Source: Amycolatopsis sp. 2-15 (GTDB taxonomy: Bacteria > Actinomycetota > Actinomycetes > Mycobacteriales > Pseudonocardiaceae). Taken from it: a stretch of DNA of 64,000 bases. The first letter of the stretch is position 1. Each line of letters opens with the position of its first letter. Under the pieces are notes generated by a model that did not search any database, was not told the origin of the DNA, and was given only the letters and a program-made list of their open reading frames with translations. Positions 45,293 through 54,451 of this stretch are shown one piece after another. The translations under genes were made by a program, and so were the position numbers. The stretch is taken from contig NZ_CP127294.1 in assembly GCF_030285625.1 (NCBI RefSeq), positions 2,490,001 to 2,554,000 on the forward strand, written 5' to 3'.

Positions 45293-45886
45293 TCAGTCGT
45301 CCTCCTTCTTCTTCGGCTCCGGTCCACCCCGCATCAGCCGGCGCAGCTTCGTGAGCGCCCGGTGCTGGCTCACCCGCACGGCCACGGCGCTCGGCAACCC
45401 CAGCGCGGCGGCCGTTTCCTCGGCGGAATAGCCGAGAACCACCCGCAACGTCAGCAATTCACGCTGCTCCGGGGCCAGATGCCCCAGCAGCTCCTCGATC
45501 TGCAGCCGGGAGTCAGTCTGGGCGAACTCGTCGGGGCCGGGCTGGTCCTCGTCGCCGGCGTCGGCGTGCGGGTCGGCGCGGTTGCGCGAGCGGCGGCGGA
45601 ACTCGTCGGCGACCTTGTGGCCCGCGATGCCGTAGACGAACGGCAGGAAGCTGTCTGTCTCGTACCGGTAGCGCGGCAGCTCCACCAGCACGGCGAGCAG
45701 CACCTCCTGCGCGCAGTCCTCGGCGCCGCCGCTCAGGCCGAGCCGGCCGCGGCAGTAGCGGAGCACGAAGGGGCGCACGAACTCCACGAGCTCGCCCACC
45801 GCGGCGCGATCGCCCGCCACGGCAGCCGCGACGAGCCGGCTGTCCGGACGCAGCGTCGGCGCGCGGTCGTCGGTGGCCATCCACAT
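45293..45886 (-). CDS. SigD-like RNA polymerase sigma factor
   Basis: 197 residues from ATG 45886 (an internal ATG at 45880 is possible). Region 2 includes LRYCRGRLGLSGGAEDCAQEVLLAVLVELPRYRYETDSFLPFVYGIAGHKVADEF; region 4 is PEQRELLTLRVVLGYSAEETAAALGLPSAVAVRVSQHRALTKLRR. The pattern resembles the SigD group of ECF-like factors of mycobacteria. It binds core polymerase. An anti-sigma gene is not evident here. The frame is open upstream, but that extension is not conserved. Confidence 0.85.
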   Translation of the reverse strand: MWMATDDRAPTLRPDSRLVAAAVAGDRAAVGELVEFVRPFVLRYCRGRLGLSGGAEDCAQEVLLAVLVELPRYRYETDSFLPFVYGIAGHKVADEFRRRSRNRADPHADAGDEDQPGPDEFAQTDSRLQIEELLGHLAPEQRELLTLRVVLGYSAEETAAALGLPSAVAVRVSQHRALTKLRRLMRGGPEPKKKEDD

Positions 45887-46300
45887 CGTTCCCAGGTCGG
45901 GCGGGCCGCCGGACCGAAGTGGCGCGGCGGATGAGCACGCTCGACAACCGGGGGCCGGGGACGCTTCGCGAGCCTCCGACAGCCTGCTCCGAGGGGCCGG
46001 GATTGTCCATCGGACAGGCTCGGTGACAGGAAGACTGGGGCAACGGGCTCGGTCGCAGTCGGACGGGCTGCGCAGCTGTGTTCGATCAAGAACCACCCAA
46101 AACGACCGAAAACGGGCGTTAAGGAAACCGGCCCATTTTCAGGACAGCTGCGGCGAAAACCTGCCGAAATTGCTCTCGTGAAACATAAACGGACTGTGAA
46201 AAGCTCAGCCAAAAGTAGGTTCCTCGGCGGCTTATGCTCCTTCCTAGGTCGACGCATGAAGTGTTTCGGTCAGGTCCCCCACCGTTTGAGAGGAATTGCC
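45887..46300. other. Intergenic region upstream of the sedolisin gene
   Basis: No gene is supported. The segment from about 46080 to 46280 is clearly AT-richer than its surroundings (runs of AAAA, TTTT, and CATAAACG) and probably carries the sedolisin promoter; a weak TATGCT lies at 46233-46238. Confidence 0.4.
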
Positions 46301-47941
46301 ATGCGCTTGCGCAAGCTCGTCGCCGCAGCGGTCCCGCTGCCGGCGTTGCTGTGCCTTTCCCTGGCCGGCGTGGCCCACGCCGATCCCTTGATCACCATGA
46401 GCGGCAACGCGGCTCCGCTGGCCTCGAGCGCCCGCAGCGGCGACGTCGACGCTGGTCAGCAGATCAACGCGGCGCTGTCGCTGAAGCTGCACAACCAGCA
46501 GGCCCTCCAGCAGTTCCTCTCCGACGTCCAGAACCCGGCCTCGCCGCAGTACCACCACTTCCTCACTCCGGAGCAGTTCAATGCGGCATTCGGCCCAACG
46601 CAGGCCGATGTCGCCAAGGTCGTTTCATTTCTGAAACAAAACGGCGCGAGCGGAATCGAGGTTTCCGGTAACCGGCAGGCCATCACGTTCACCGGTTCGG
46701 CCGCACAGCTCGAATCCACATTCCACACCCGCCTCGGCAATTACACCGACACGACCACCGGCCGCAAGTTCTTCGCCAACGACTCCGCCCCCGCGTTGCC
46801 CGCCTCCGTTTCGTCGGTGGTGCAGGCCGTGGTCGGCCTCGACAACCACGCCGTGAAGGAGCACTCGGCCACCACGGCCGCTCCCAAGGTGGTCAAGGCC
46901 GTGACGCCGAGCATCCTCAAGAGCGCCTACTCCACCAGCGGCCTCTCGGCCACGGGCTCGGGTGTGAACGTCGGCTTCGTCGAGTTCGACGGCTACCGCA
47001 AGTCCGACATCACCAGTTACGACTCGAAGTACGGCCTCTCCGGCGGCAGCGTCACCACCGTCCCGGTCAGCGGCGCCAACTACGACTCCAGCCCGGGCGA
47101 CGGTGAGGTCGAGGTCGACCTTGACATCGAGGTCGTGCACGCGCTCGCGTCGAAGGTGAGCTCGTTCGTCTACGAGGCCCCGAACTCCAACGCCGGCGAG
47201 CTGGCGATGTACCAGAAGATCGCGTCGGACGCGCAAGTCGACGTCGTCTCCATCTCGTGGGGCTCGTGCGAGTCGGCCGAGGGTTCGTCGGCCGCCAACA
47301 GCGTGAACAACGCGATCGCCTCCGGCACCGCCGAGGGCATCACCTACTTCGCCGCCGCGGGCGACGACGGCACCACCGACTGCGCCCGCCAGACCGGCAG
47401 CCGTTCGCAGGCCGTCGACTTCCCGGCGTCCAGCCCCAACGTCACCGGCGTCGGCGGCACCCAGCTCACCGTCACGTCGTCCAACGGCTACAGCAGCGAG
47501 AAGGCCTGGAACGACGGCACCTCGGGCGGCGCCGGCGGCGGTGGCATCTCGACGCTGTTCACCGCGCCGTCCTGGCAGTCGCACCAGAGCACCACGAAGC
47601 GCAAGGTCCCCGACGTCGCCGGGGACGCCGCTTCGGGCTCCGCGTACACCATCGTCAGCGAGGGCAGCACCGGCAACGTCTGGGGCACCTCCGGCGCCGC
47701 CCCGCTGTGGGCCGCCTTCACCGCACTGCAGAACCAGGTCCACGGCGGTCCGCTCGGCAACCTGAACCCGACCTTCTACAGCATCGGCAACGGTTCCTCG
47801 TACTCCACGGGCTTCCACGACGTGACCACGGGCAACAACACCTTCAACGGCACCACCGGCTTCAGCGCCGGCACGGGTTATGACCAGGTGACTGGTTGGG
47901 GTTCGTTCAAGGGCACGGGGCTTTCGGGCCTGATCGGCTGA
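46301..47941 (+). CDS. Secreted sedolisin-family (S53) serine-carboxyl protease
   Basis: 546 residues from ATG 46301, with GAGAGGAA seven bases upstream. A signal peptide ([20 protein letters not shown]) precedes a pro-domain (about 27-200) and a mature sedolisin domain. The catalytic E-x3-D is present in [11 protein letters not shown] (E271, D275), the oxyanion aspartate in [10 protein letters not shown], and the nucleophile in [10 protein letters not shown] (Ser464). A calcium-binding C-terminal loop (DVTTGNN...[10 protein letters not shown]) is also intact. It is an extracellular acid-active endopeptidase. Confidence 0.95.
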   Translation: MRLRKLVAAAVPLPALLCLSLAGVAHADPLITMSGNAAPLASSARSGDVDAGQQINAALSLKLHNQQALQQFLSDVQNPASPQYHHFLTPEQFNAAFGPTQADVAKVVSFLKQNGASGIEVSGNRQAITFTGSAAQLESTFHTRLGNYTDTTTGRKFFANDSAPALPASVSSVVQAVVGLDNHAVKEHSATTAAPKVVKAVTPSILKSAYSTSGLSATGSGVNVGFVEFDGYRKSDITSYDSKYGLSGGSVTTVPVSGANYDSSPGDGEVEVDLDIEVVHALASKVSSFVYEAPNSNAGELAMYQKIASDAQVDVVSISWGSCESAEGSSAANSVNNAIASGTAEGITYFAAAGDDGTTDCARQTGSRSQAVDFPASSPNVTGVGGTQLTVTSSNGYSSEKAWNDGTSGGAGGGGISTLFTAPSWQSHQSTTKRKVPDVAGDAASGSAYTIVSEGSTGNVWGTSGAAPLWAAFTALQNQVHGGPLGNLNPTFYSIGNGSSYSTGFHDVTTGNNTFNGTTGFSAGTGYDQVTGWGSFKGTGLSGLIG

Positions 47942-47961
47942 GTTTTCCTCTTTTCGTTGCG

Positions 47962-48003
47962 GCGGGGCCCTTTCCGGTTCGGGAACGGCCCCGCTTCGGT
48001 GTT
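47962..48003 (+). terminator. Terminator-like hairpin after the sedolisin
   Basis: GCGGGGCC/GGCCCCGC arms with a short inner TTTCC/GGGAA stem, followed by TTCGGTGTTT. Confidence 0.5.
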
Positions 48004-48122
48004 TACGGCCGGGTGCGGCAGGCCCGTGGGCCGAACTGGCCGGCCGGTTCTGTCGGTGGTGGCCGATAGGGTGGACACGTTTCCCGGAAAGACAACACCT
48101 TCCCGAAAAGACAGGGCGGCGC

Positions 48123-49040
48123 ATGACTTCCACCCGGCAAGACGGAGACACCTGGGACCTCGCGTCCAGCGTGGGCGCCACGGCGACCATGGCCGCGGCG
48201 GCGAGGGCGATCGCGACGCGGGAGGGCGGCGGGCTGTTCGCGGATGCGTTCGCCGAGCCGCTCGTGCGGGCGGTGGGCATCGATCTGCTCACGCGGCTGG
48301 CGAGTGGGGAAGAGCCGCCCGGGGACTTGGTGGGGCGGGTGGCGATCGAGGTCGCCAAGGTGCGCGGGAAGTTCTACGACGATTTCTTCCGAGAAGCGAC
48401 GAAAGCCGGCATCACGCAAGCCGTGATCCTGGCCGCGGGACTGGATTCCCGCGCCTACCGGCTGCCGTGGCCGGAGGGGACTGTCGTGTACGAGCTCGAC
48501 CAGCCCGACGTCATCGAGTTCAAGACCCGTGCCCTGGCCGAGCTCAACGCGGAGCCGACCGCGGAGCGACGGGTCGTCGGGATTGATCTGCGGGAGGATT
48601 GGCCCGCCGCGCTCAAGGCCGGCGGGTTCGACGCGACCCAGAAGACCGCGTGGAGTGCCGAAGGGCTGTTGGGGTACCTGCCGCCCGAGGCGCAGGATCG
48701 GCTGCTGGACACCATCACCGAGCTGAGCGCGCCGGGCAGCCGCGTGGCCACCGAGAGCCGGCCCAACCCGAAGCCGGGCGACGAGGAGAAGACCAAGGCG
48801 GGGCTGAACCGGATCGCGGAACGCTGGCGGGAGCAGGGTTTCGACACGGACATGGCGAAAGTCCGCTACTACGGTGAGCGCAACGAAGCCGCCCCCTACC
48901 TCACCGGGCTCGGTTGGGAGCTCAGTGGCGCCACGATCGCGGAACTCCTGTCCGCCAACGGCCTGCCCCTGGCAGACGACTCGCTGCGCCTGAGCGACGT
49001 GCGCTACGTGAGCGGCACCAATGTTCACTCGGGTGGGTGA
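48123..49040 (+). CDS. Class I SAM-dependent methyltransferase (TIGR00027 family)
   Basis: 305 residues of the leucine carboxyl methyltransferase/TIGR00027 group common in actinobacteria. Motif I appears as [32 protein letters not shown], with [16 protein letters not shown] before it and [22 protein letters not shown] after it. The substrate is not known, and such genes can be numerous in one genome. The next gene (mdlC-like) starts 35 bases later, so the two may be cotranscribed. Confidence 0.9.
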   Translation: MTSTRQDGDTWDLASSVGATATMAAAARAIATREGGGLFADAFAEPLVRAVGIDLLTRLASGEEPPGDLVGRVAIEVAKVRGKFYDDFFREATKAGITQAVILAAGLDSRAYRLPWPEGTVVYELDQPDVIEFKTRALAELNAEPTAERRVVGIDLREDWPAALKAGGFDATQKTAWSAEGLLGYLPPEAQDRLLDTITELSAPGSRVATESRPNPKPGDEEKTKAGLNRIAERWREQGFDTDMAKVRYYGERNEAAPYLTGLGWELSGATIAELLSANGLPLADDSLRLSDVRYVSGTNVHSGG

Positions 49041-49075
49041 GACAACCCGCCGGGAGCCGGGATAACCTCCGGATC

Positions 49076-50659
49076 ATGCGCACGATTCGCGACGCCACGC
49101 GGGAACTGCTCCGGAATCTCGGCCTGACCACGGTGTTCGGCAACCCCGGCACCACGGAGATCGCGTTCCTGACCGAGTGGCCCGACGACTTCACCTATGT
49201 CCTCGGGCTGCAGGAGTCGGCCGTCGTGGCGATGGCGGACGGGTACGCGCAGGCGACGCGCAAGCCGGTGCTCGTGAACCTGCACTCGGCCGGTGGCGTG
49301 GGCCATTCGCTGGGCCACGTGTTCACCGCTTTCCGCGACCGGGCGCCGTTGATCGTGCTGGCGGGGCAGCAGACGCGCTCGCTGCTGCCGGACGAGCCGT
49401 TCCTGGGGGCCGTCGAGGCGGCGAGCTTCCCGAAGCCCTACGTGAAGTGGAGCATCGAGCCCGCGCGGGCGCAGGACGTGCCGGCCGCGATCGCGCACGC
49501 GTACTACATCGCGACGCAGGCGCCGCAGGGTCCGGTGTTCGTCTCCGTGCCCGTGGACGACTGGGACGCCGAGGCGACCATGCCGCTGCCCGCCGGCCGG
49601 CGGACACCGAGCTTCGCGCCCGACCCCGCCGCTCTGCAGGAGCTCGCGAAAGCCCTGGACGAAGCGGAAAACCCGGCGCTGGTCGTCGGCGCCAGTGTGG
49701 ACGGCGACGGCGCCGTGCCGGACGTGGTCGCGCTCGCCGAGAAGCTCAAGGCCGGCGTCTGGGCCGCGCCGATGTCGTCGCGGTGCTCGTTCCCCGAGGA
49801 CCACGACCTGTTCCTCGGCTTCCTGCACCCCGAACGCAAGGCGGTGGCCGAGGCGCTGCGCGAGCACGACGTCGTGGTGGTGCTGGGCGCGCCCGCGTTC
49901 ACCTACCACGTGTACCGCGGCGAGCCGGAGGAGCCGTTGCCGCCGCTGTACCTCGTGAGCGACGACGAGCAGATCCTCGCCCGCGCGGGCAACGGCACCG
50001 GCATCCGGTCCACGCCGAAGCTCGCCATCCAGGCCCTCACCGGCAGCGTCACCAAGAAAAGCCGCGAAATCCCGGCCCCGCAGGCGAAGCCGGCCAAGCC
50101 CGCCGAAACCACACCGATCTCGCCGGACTTCGCCTACGCCACGGTCGCGGATCTGTTGCCGGACAACGCGATCGTCGTCGAGGAGACGCCGAGCCACCGC
50201 AACTGCCTCCACGACCACCTGCCGATCACTTCCACCGACACGGGATTCCTCACCGTCGCGAGTGGCACGCTCGGTTACGGCCTCCCGGCGGCCGTCGGCG
50301 CGGCGCTGGGCCGGCCCGACCGCAAGGTCGTCGCGATCCTCGGCGACGGCTCCAGCATGTACTGCGTGCAGGCACTGTGGACGGCCGCGCGCCAGAACGT
50401 GCCGGTCACCTTCGTGGTGCTGGACAACGCGCAGTACGCGGCCGTGCGGATCCTCGGTGAGTCGGCCGGTGGCAAGAAGGTGCCAGGCACCGAGCTCGGC
50501 GGCATCGACTTCGCGCAGCTGGCCGAGAGCATGGGCGTGCCCGCGCGTACTGTCGAAAAGGGCGGTGACCTGCGCGAGGCCCTCACCGACGCCCTCGCCG
50601 AAAACGGCCCCGCGCTCGTCCATGTGAAGGTGGACCCGAATCCGCAGAAACTGTATTGA
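49076..50659 (+). CDS. mdlC: Benzoylformate decarboxylase-like ThDP enzyme
   Basis: 527 residues. It has the ThDP enzyme fold, decarboxylating 2-oxo acids. Compared with the known Pseudomonas enzyme, residue Glu47 (GLQESAVV) and His70 (NLHSAGG) hold the same numbers, and the second active-site histidine is in FTYHVYRG (about 278). Ser26 is Thr here (FGNPGTTE), which may shift substrate range. The cofactor motif GDGSSMYCVQALWTAAR is intact. Benzoylformate is the best guess as substrate; phenylglyoxylate-like acids fit. It is followed 32 bases on by an ACAD-fold gene in the same direction. Confidence 0.85.
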   Translation: MRTIRDATRELLRNLGLTTVFGNPGTTEIAFLTEWPDDFTYVLGLQESAVVAMADGYAQATRKPVLVNLHSAGGVGHSLGHVFTAFRDRAPLIVLAGQQTRSLLPDEPFLGAVEAASFPKPYVKWSIEPARAQDVPAAIAHAYYIATQAPQGPVFVSVPVDDWDAEATMPLPAGRRTPSFAPDPAALQELAKALDEAENPALVVGASVDGDGAVPDVVALAEKLKAGVWAAPMSSRCSFPEDHDLFLGFLHPERKAVAEALREHDVVVVLGAPAFTYHVYRGEPEEPLPPLYLVSDDEQILARAGNGTGIRSTPKLAIQALTGSVTKKSREIPAPQAKPAKPAETTPISPDFAYATVADLLPDNAIVVEETPSHRNCLHDHLPITSTDTGFLTVASGTLGYGLPAAVGAALGRPDRKVVAILGDGSSMYCVQALWTAARQNVPVTFVVLDNAQYAAVRILGESAGGKKVPGTELGGIDFAQLAESMGVPARTVEKGGDLREALTDALAENGPALVHVKVDPNPQKLY

Positions 50660-50691
50660 TCTTCGCGATTGACCCGACCGGGTGACGCTGT

Positions 50692-51921
50692 TTGGATGAC
50701 CTGGTGCAGCCTCTACTGACTCCCGGACAGCAGGAACTCGTCGCACAGGCCGGCAAGCTCGCCGACGCCTTCGCCGAGCGCGCCAGCCTGCACGACCGCG
50801 AGAACTCCTTCCCCCACGAGAACTACGACGACCTGCGGGAAGCGGGTTTCCTGCGCCTGTCCGTGCCAGAGGAGCTCGGCGGCTTCGGCGCGGGCCTGCC
50901 GGAGATCCTGCCCGTGCTGGAGCGCCTGGCGATGGGCGACGGCGCCACCGCGCTCGCGTTCACGATGCACCTCTCGCCGCTGGGGCAGTGGGCGAGCGTC
51001 TGGCGGCGCACGCAGTCGCCGCGCCTGGCCGAGCTGCTCACGAAAGCCGCCGACGGCAAGCTGATCTGGGCGTCGGTGACCAGCGAAACGGGCCTGCGCA
51101 ACGACATGACGGACTCGAACACCGAGGCCGTCCGCGTCGAAGGCGGTTTCGAGCTCACCGGCCGCAAGAGCTTCGCCACCAACACGGCCGTGGCCACGCA
51201 CTGCTCCACCACCGCGCGGTACGAGGACGCCGAAGGCGGCCCGCGGCTGCTGCTGTGCCAGATCGCGCTCGACCAGCCCGGGGTCACGATCCACCAGACG
51301 TGGGACACCATGGGCATGCGCGGCACGCAGAGCAACGACGTCGAACTCGCCAAGGTGTTCGTCGAGGACAGCGCGGTCGTCCACTCGCTGCCGGTGAAGC
51401 ACCTCGACGCACGGGTGCTGGAAACCGTGTGGTCGTGGGCGATGCCGGCGTTCTCGGCCGTCTACACGGGAGTCGCGGCGGGTGCGCTCGACTGGACCGT
51501 CCGTTCACTGCAGAAGCGCGGCAAAACGGGCGATCCGGTGCTGCAGGACGTGATCGGCGAATGCCAGATCCTCCTCGACAGCTCGCGGGCGCTCATCCGC
51601 AGCCACGCCGAAGACGTGATGTCGAGGCGTCTCTTCACCGGCGACGTGCAGGACGGAGTGGCCCGCTGCGCCGTCGTGAAGTACGTGGCGGCCAACAACG
51701 CCGTGCAGGTGATGCAGCGCCTCGTCGACGTGCTGGGCGGCATGTCGTACACGAAGAAGCTGCCGTTCGAGCGGATGTGGCGCGACGTGCAGGCGAGCAC
51801 GTTCATGCCGATGGGCAACCTCGCCACGCGCAAGCTGGTGGGCGCCAACGTGCTCGGCGTGCGGACGCTGCCGGAGATCGGGCCCGACGAGACCGGCCCG
51901 GACTCCCGAGCGAAGGCCTGA
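50692..51921 (+). CDS. Acyl-CoA-dehydrogenase-fold flavoprotein
   Basis: 409 residues from TTG 50692, with GTG 50704 an alternative. The fold is acyl-CoA dehydrogenase-like (ILPVLERLAMGDGATALAFTMHLS; WASVTSETGLRNDMT; VRVEGGFELTGRKSFATNTA). The C-terminal helical domain has MWRDVQASTFMPMGN rather than the YEGT-type motif that marks ordinary dehydrogenases. That end resembles DszC/SfnC-like flavin-dependent monooxygenases, so sulfur or small-substrate oxidation is possible. It is followed by a bidirectional terminator and faces the transporter operon. Confidence 0.8.
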   Translation: MDDLVQPLLTPGQQELVAQAGKLADAFAERASLHDRENSFPHENYDDLREAGFLRLSVPEELGGFGAGLPEILPVLERLAMGDGATALAFTMHLSPLGQWASVWRRTQSPRLAELLTKAADGKLIWASVTSETGLRNDMTDSNTEAVRVEGGFELTGRKSFATNTAVATHCSTTARYEDAEGGPRLLLCQIALDQPGVTIHQTWDTMGMRGTQSNDVELAKVFVEDSAVVHSLPVKHLDARVLETVWSWAMPAFSAVYTGVAAGALDWTVRSLQKRGKTGDPVLQDVIGECQILLDSSRALIRSHAEDVMSRRLFTGDVQDGVARCAVVKYVAANNAVQVMQRLVDVLGGMSYTKKLPFERMWRDVQASTFMPMGNLATRKLVGANVLGVRTLPEIGPDETGPDSRAKA

Positions 51922-51942
51922 GACAGGCAGTACTGAGAAAAG

Positions 51943-51974
51943 AAAACGGGGCACCCGGCAGGGTGCCCCGTTTT
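51943..51974. terminator. Bidirectional terminator
   Basis: AAAACGGGGCACCC/GGGTGCCCCGTTTT, a 14-bp stem with a four-base loop, with A and T tracts, between the flavoprotein gene and the convergent transporter operon. Confidence 0.9.
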
Positions 51975-51987
51975 GCGAGAACACCCC

Positions 51988-52836
51988 TCAGCTCTTGGCC
52001 TCAGCCTTGACCACGGCCTCTTCGGACTCCACCAGCTCACGCTCGGCTTCATCCGCCACCGCCGCCGAAGCCGGCCCGTGCAGCAACCGCGCCACCTCAC
52101 CGCGCAGCGTCACGAACTCGGCCGACTCCCGCGTGGTGATCTGGTCCCGCTCCGCCGGCAGGCCCACGGGCAGGTCGGCGACGATCCGCGCCGGCGACTT
52201 CGACAGCACCAGCACCCGGTCGCCCAGGTACACGCTCTCGTCGATGTCGTGCGTCACCAGCAGCACCGTGGTGCCCTGCTCGCGCTGTACCCGCCGCAGC
52301 AGGTCCTCCAGCTCGAAGCGCGTCTGCGCGTCGACGGAGGCGAAGGGCTCGTCCATGATCAGCAGTGCCGGCCGCGAAGCCAGCGCCCGCGCGATGGACA
52401 CGCGCTGCTGCATGCCGCCCGAAAGCTGCCACGGGAACTTGGCCCCGACCCCGGCCAGACCGACCGCTTCGAGCGCCGAAGCGGCTCGCTTGCGCCGCTC
52501 GGCCTTGTGGAGTTTGGTCCAGCGCAAGGGGAACTCGACGTTCTTCGCCACGGTCAGCCACGGGAACAGTGAGCGGCTGTAGTCCTGGAACACCACGGCG
52601 AGGTCGTCGGGCACGCCGGTGACCAGGTCGCCGTGCAGGCTCACGGTGCCCGACGTCGGCGGCACCAGGCCCGCGATCGCACGCAGCAGCGTCGACTTGC
52701 CGCACCCCGAAGGGCCGACGATGCACGCCAGCTGGCCCGCCTCGACGGTGAACGTCAGGTCGTTCACGGCCACATGCGCCTTGTCGCCCGCGCCGTAGCG
52801 GTGGCTGAGGTCGGAGACCTCGAGCATGGTCGACAT
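51988..52836 (-). CDS. ABC transporter ATP-binding protein (SsuB/TauB type)
   Basis: 282 residues. It carries VGPSGCGKSTLLRAIAG (Walker A), LSGGMQQRVSIARALASRP (signature), LLIMDEPFASVDA (Walker B) and LLVTHDIDESVYL (H loop). The C-terminal tail (AASAAVADEAERELVESEEAVVKAEAKS) is acidic and unusual. It is the cytosolic ATPase of the transporter and is cotranscribed with the two permeases and the binding protein. Confidence 0.93.
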   Translation of the reverse strand: MSTMLEVSDLSHRYGAGDKAHVAVNDLTFTVEAGQLACIVGPSGCGKSTLLRAIAGLVPPTSGTVSLHGDLVTGVPDDLAVVFQDYSRSLFPWLTVAKNVEFPLRWTKLHKAERRKRAASALEAVGLAGVGAKFPWQLSGGMQQRVSIARALASRPALLIMDEPFASVDAQTRFELEDLLRRVQREQGTTVLLVTHDIDESVYLGDRVLVLSKSPARIVADLPVGLPAERDQITTRESAEFVTLRGEVARLLHGPASAAVADEAERELVESEEAVVKAEAKS

Positions 52837-52858
52837 TCTGACTACCTTCCGGAAAGTT

Positions 52859-53686
52859 CTAGGGACGGCCGGGCTGCCACTTGAGCACCCGGCGCTCGAC
52901 GGCGAGCAGGGCCGCGTTGAACCCGTAACCCAGGATGCCCAGCAGCACGATCCACGCCCACATCTGGTCGAAATCGTACGCGCGCTGGGCGGCGATCAGG
53001 GCGTAGCCGATGCCGTTGAGCGAGCCGACGAGCTCCGAGATCGCCATGAGGATCAGCGAGATCGACAGCGAAAGCCGCAGACCCGCGAAGATCTTCGGCA
53101 TCGCGGCCGGCAGCACGACCGTGGTGATCCAGTAGAACCGCGGCGTGCGGAACGCCCGCGCGGTCTCCGCCTTCACCTTGTCGACCGAACGCACGCCGTC
53201 CACGGTGTTGAGCACGATCGGCCACACGGAACCGAAGATGATCGTGGCGATCTGCATGCCCGGTCCGATGTGGAACAACACGATGAACACCGGCACCAGC
53301 GCGGGCGGCGGGATCGCGCGGAAGAACGCGAACAGCGGCCCCACGTAGTCCATGCCGGTCTTCGAACGCCCGAGCGCTGTTCCCAGTGCGACACCCAGCA
53401 CCACCGAGAGCAGCCAGCCGCCGAGCACGCGCGCGAGGCTCGGCAGGACGTGGTCGAACACCGCCTGGCCGAGGAAAACGTGCGAAGCCGGGCCGGAGAA
53501 CCACAGCTTCACCGCCGCCGCGACGATCTTGGTGGGCGGCGGGAAGAACACGCTTTCCGTGAACTGCGTGATGACCTGCCAGATCACCACGAGCACCACG
53601 AACAGCAGCCACTTGCGCGCGAACCCGCTCAGGCCGCGGGCCACGCGGCTGCGCGCGGCGCTTACCGGCTTGCCGACGACGGTCAC
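52859..53686 (-). CDS. ABC transporter permease (SsuC/TauC type), second permease
   Basis: 275 residues from GTG 53686, which overlaps the first permease stop by four bases. It has about six transmembrane helices and the EAA loop ETARAFRTPRFYWITTVVLPAAMPKIFAGLR. It forms half of the membrane channel of the importer; the partner permease is encoded immediately upstream. Confidence 0.92.
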   Translation of the reverse strand: MTVVGKPVSAARSRVARGLSGFARKWLLFVVLVVIWQVITQFTESVFFPPPTKIVAAAVKLWFSGPASHVFLGQAVFDHVLPSLARVLGGWLLSVVLGVALGTALGRSKTGMDYVGPLFAFFRAIPPPALVPVFIVLFHIGPGMQIATIIFGSVWPIVLNTVDGVRSVDKVKAETARAFRTPRFYWITTVVLPAAMPKIFAGLRLSLSISLILMAISELVGSLNGIGYALIAAQRAYDFDQMWAWIVLLGILGYGFNAALLAVERRVLKWQPGRP

Positions 53687-54450
53687 GCGACGTCCCCTTC
53701 GTCGTTGCTGCTCCAGCGGAACAGGCGCTTGCCCAGCCGTTCGAGCCCTTCGTTGGCGAGGAATCCCAGCACCCCGGCCACGACGGTGCCCGCGAGCACC
53801 AGGTCCATCCGCCCGGAGCCGGACGACGCCTCGAGCACGAACTGCCCGATACCCAGCTTCGCCCCGGCGAGGAACTCCGTGCTGATCACAAGGATCAGCG
53901 AGATCGCCGCCGACATCCGGATGCCGGTGAACACAAACGGCGCCGCGTGCGGCAGCGCCACCGAGGTCAGCAGCCGCGATTTCGGCGTGCCGTAGGAGCG
54001 CGCCGTCTCGATGAGCACCGGGTCGATCTCGGCCATCGCGTAGATGGTGTTGAACAGGATCGGCCACACGGCGGCGTAGACCGCGAGCAGGATCTTCGAC
54101 TCGGGTCCGCCGCCGACCACGATCAGGATCAGCGGGATCCACGCCACGGAAGGGATGGGCCGCAGGAACTCGACGATCGCCTTGGTCGCGTCGCGCAGCC
54201 AGCGCACGCTGCCGAGCAACAGTCCGGCCGGCACCGCGACGGCGATGGACACGGCCATCGCGATCAGCCACGCGAGCACGGACGCGATCACGTCACGCAC
54301 GAACTCCGTGTCGCCGAACAGCTCGCCGATGCGCGCGAACACGACCGTGGGCGGCGGCACGTCGTTCTGGTCGATCAGGCCGACCCGCACGACGACCTCC
54401 CAGATCAGGAGGAAGCCGAGCAGGCCGACCAGGTTCCGAACGATCCGCAC
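53683..54450 (-). CDS. ABC transporter permease (SsuC/TauC type), first permease
   Basis: 255 residues with about six membrane helices and an EAA loop (ETARSYGTPKSRLLTSVALPHAAPFVFTGIR). Having two different permeases instead of one repeated is typical of a subset of sulfonate/nitrate-type importers. It starts one base from the substrate-binding gene stop. Confidence 0.92.
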   Translation of the reverse strand: MRIVRNLVGLLGFLLIWEVVVRVGLIDQNDVPPPTVVFARIGELFGDTEFVRDVIASVLAWLIAMAVSIAVAVPAGLLLGSVRWLRDATKAIVEFLRPIPSVAWIPLILIVVGGGPESKILLAVYAAVWPILFNTIYAMAEIDPVLIETARSYGTPKSRLLTSVALPHAAPFVFTGIRMSAAISLILVISTEFLAGAKLGIGQFVLEASSGSGRMDLVLAGTVVAGVLGFLANEGLERLGKRLFRWSSNDEGDVA

Positions 54451-54451
54451 G

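Noticed and set aside
50713..52100. Long antisense frames over the flavoprotein gene
   Set aside because: The plus-strand gene has a recognised fold and proper codon bias; the opposite frames do not.
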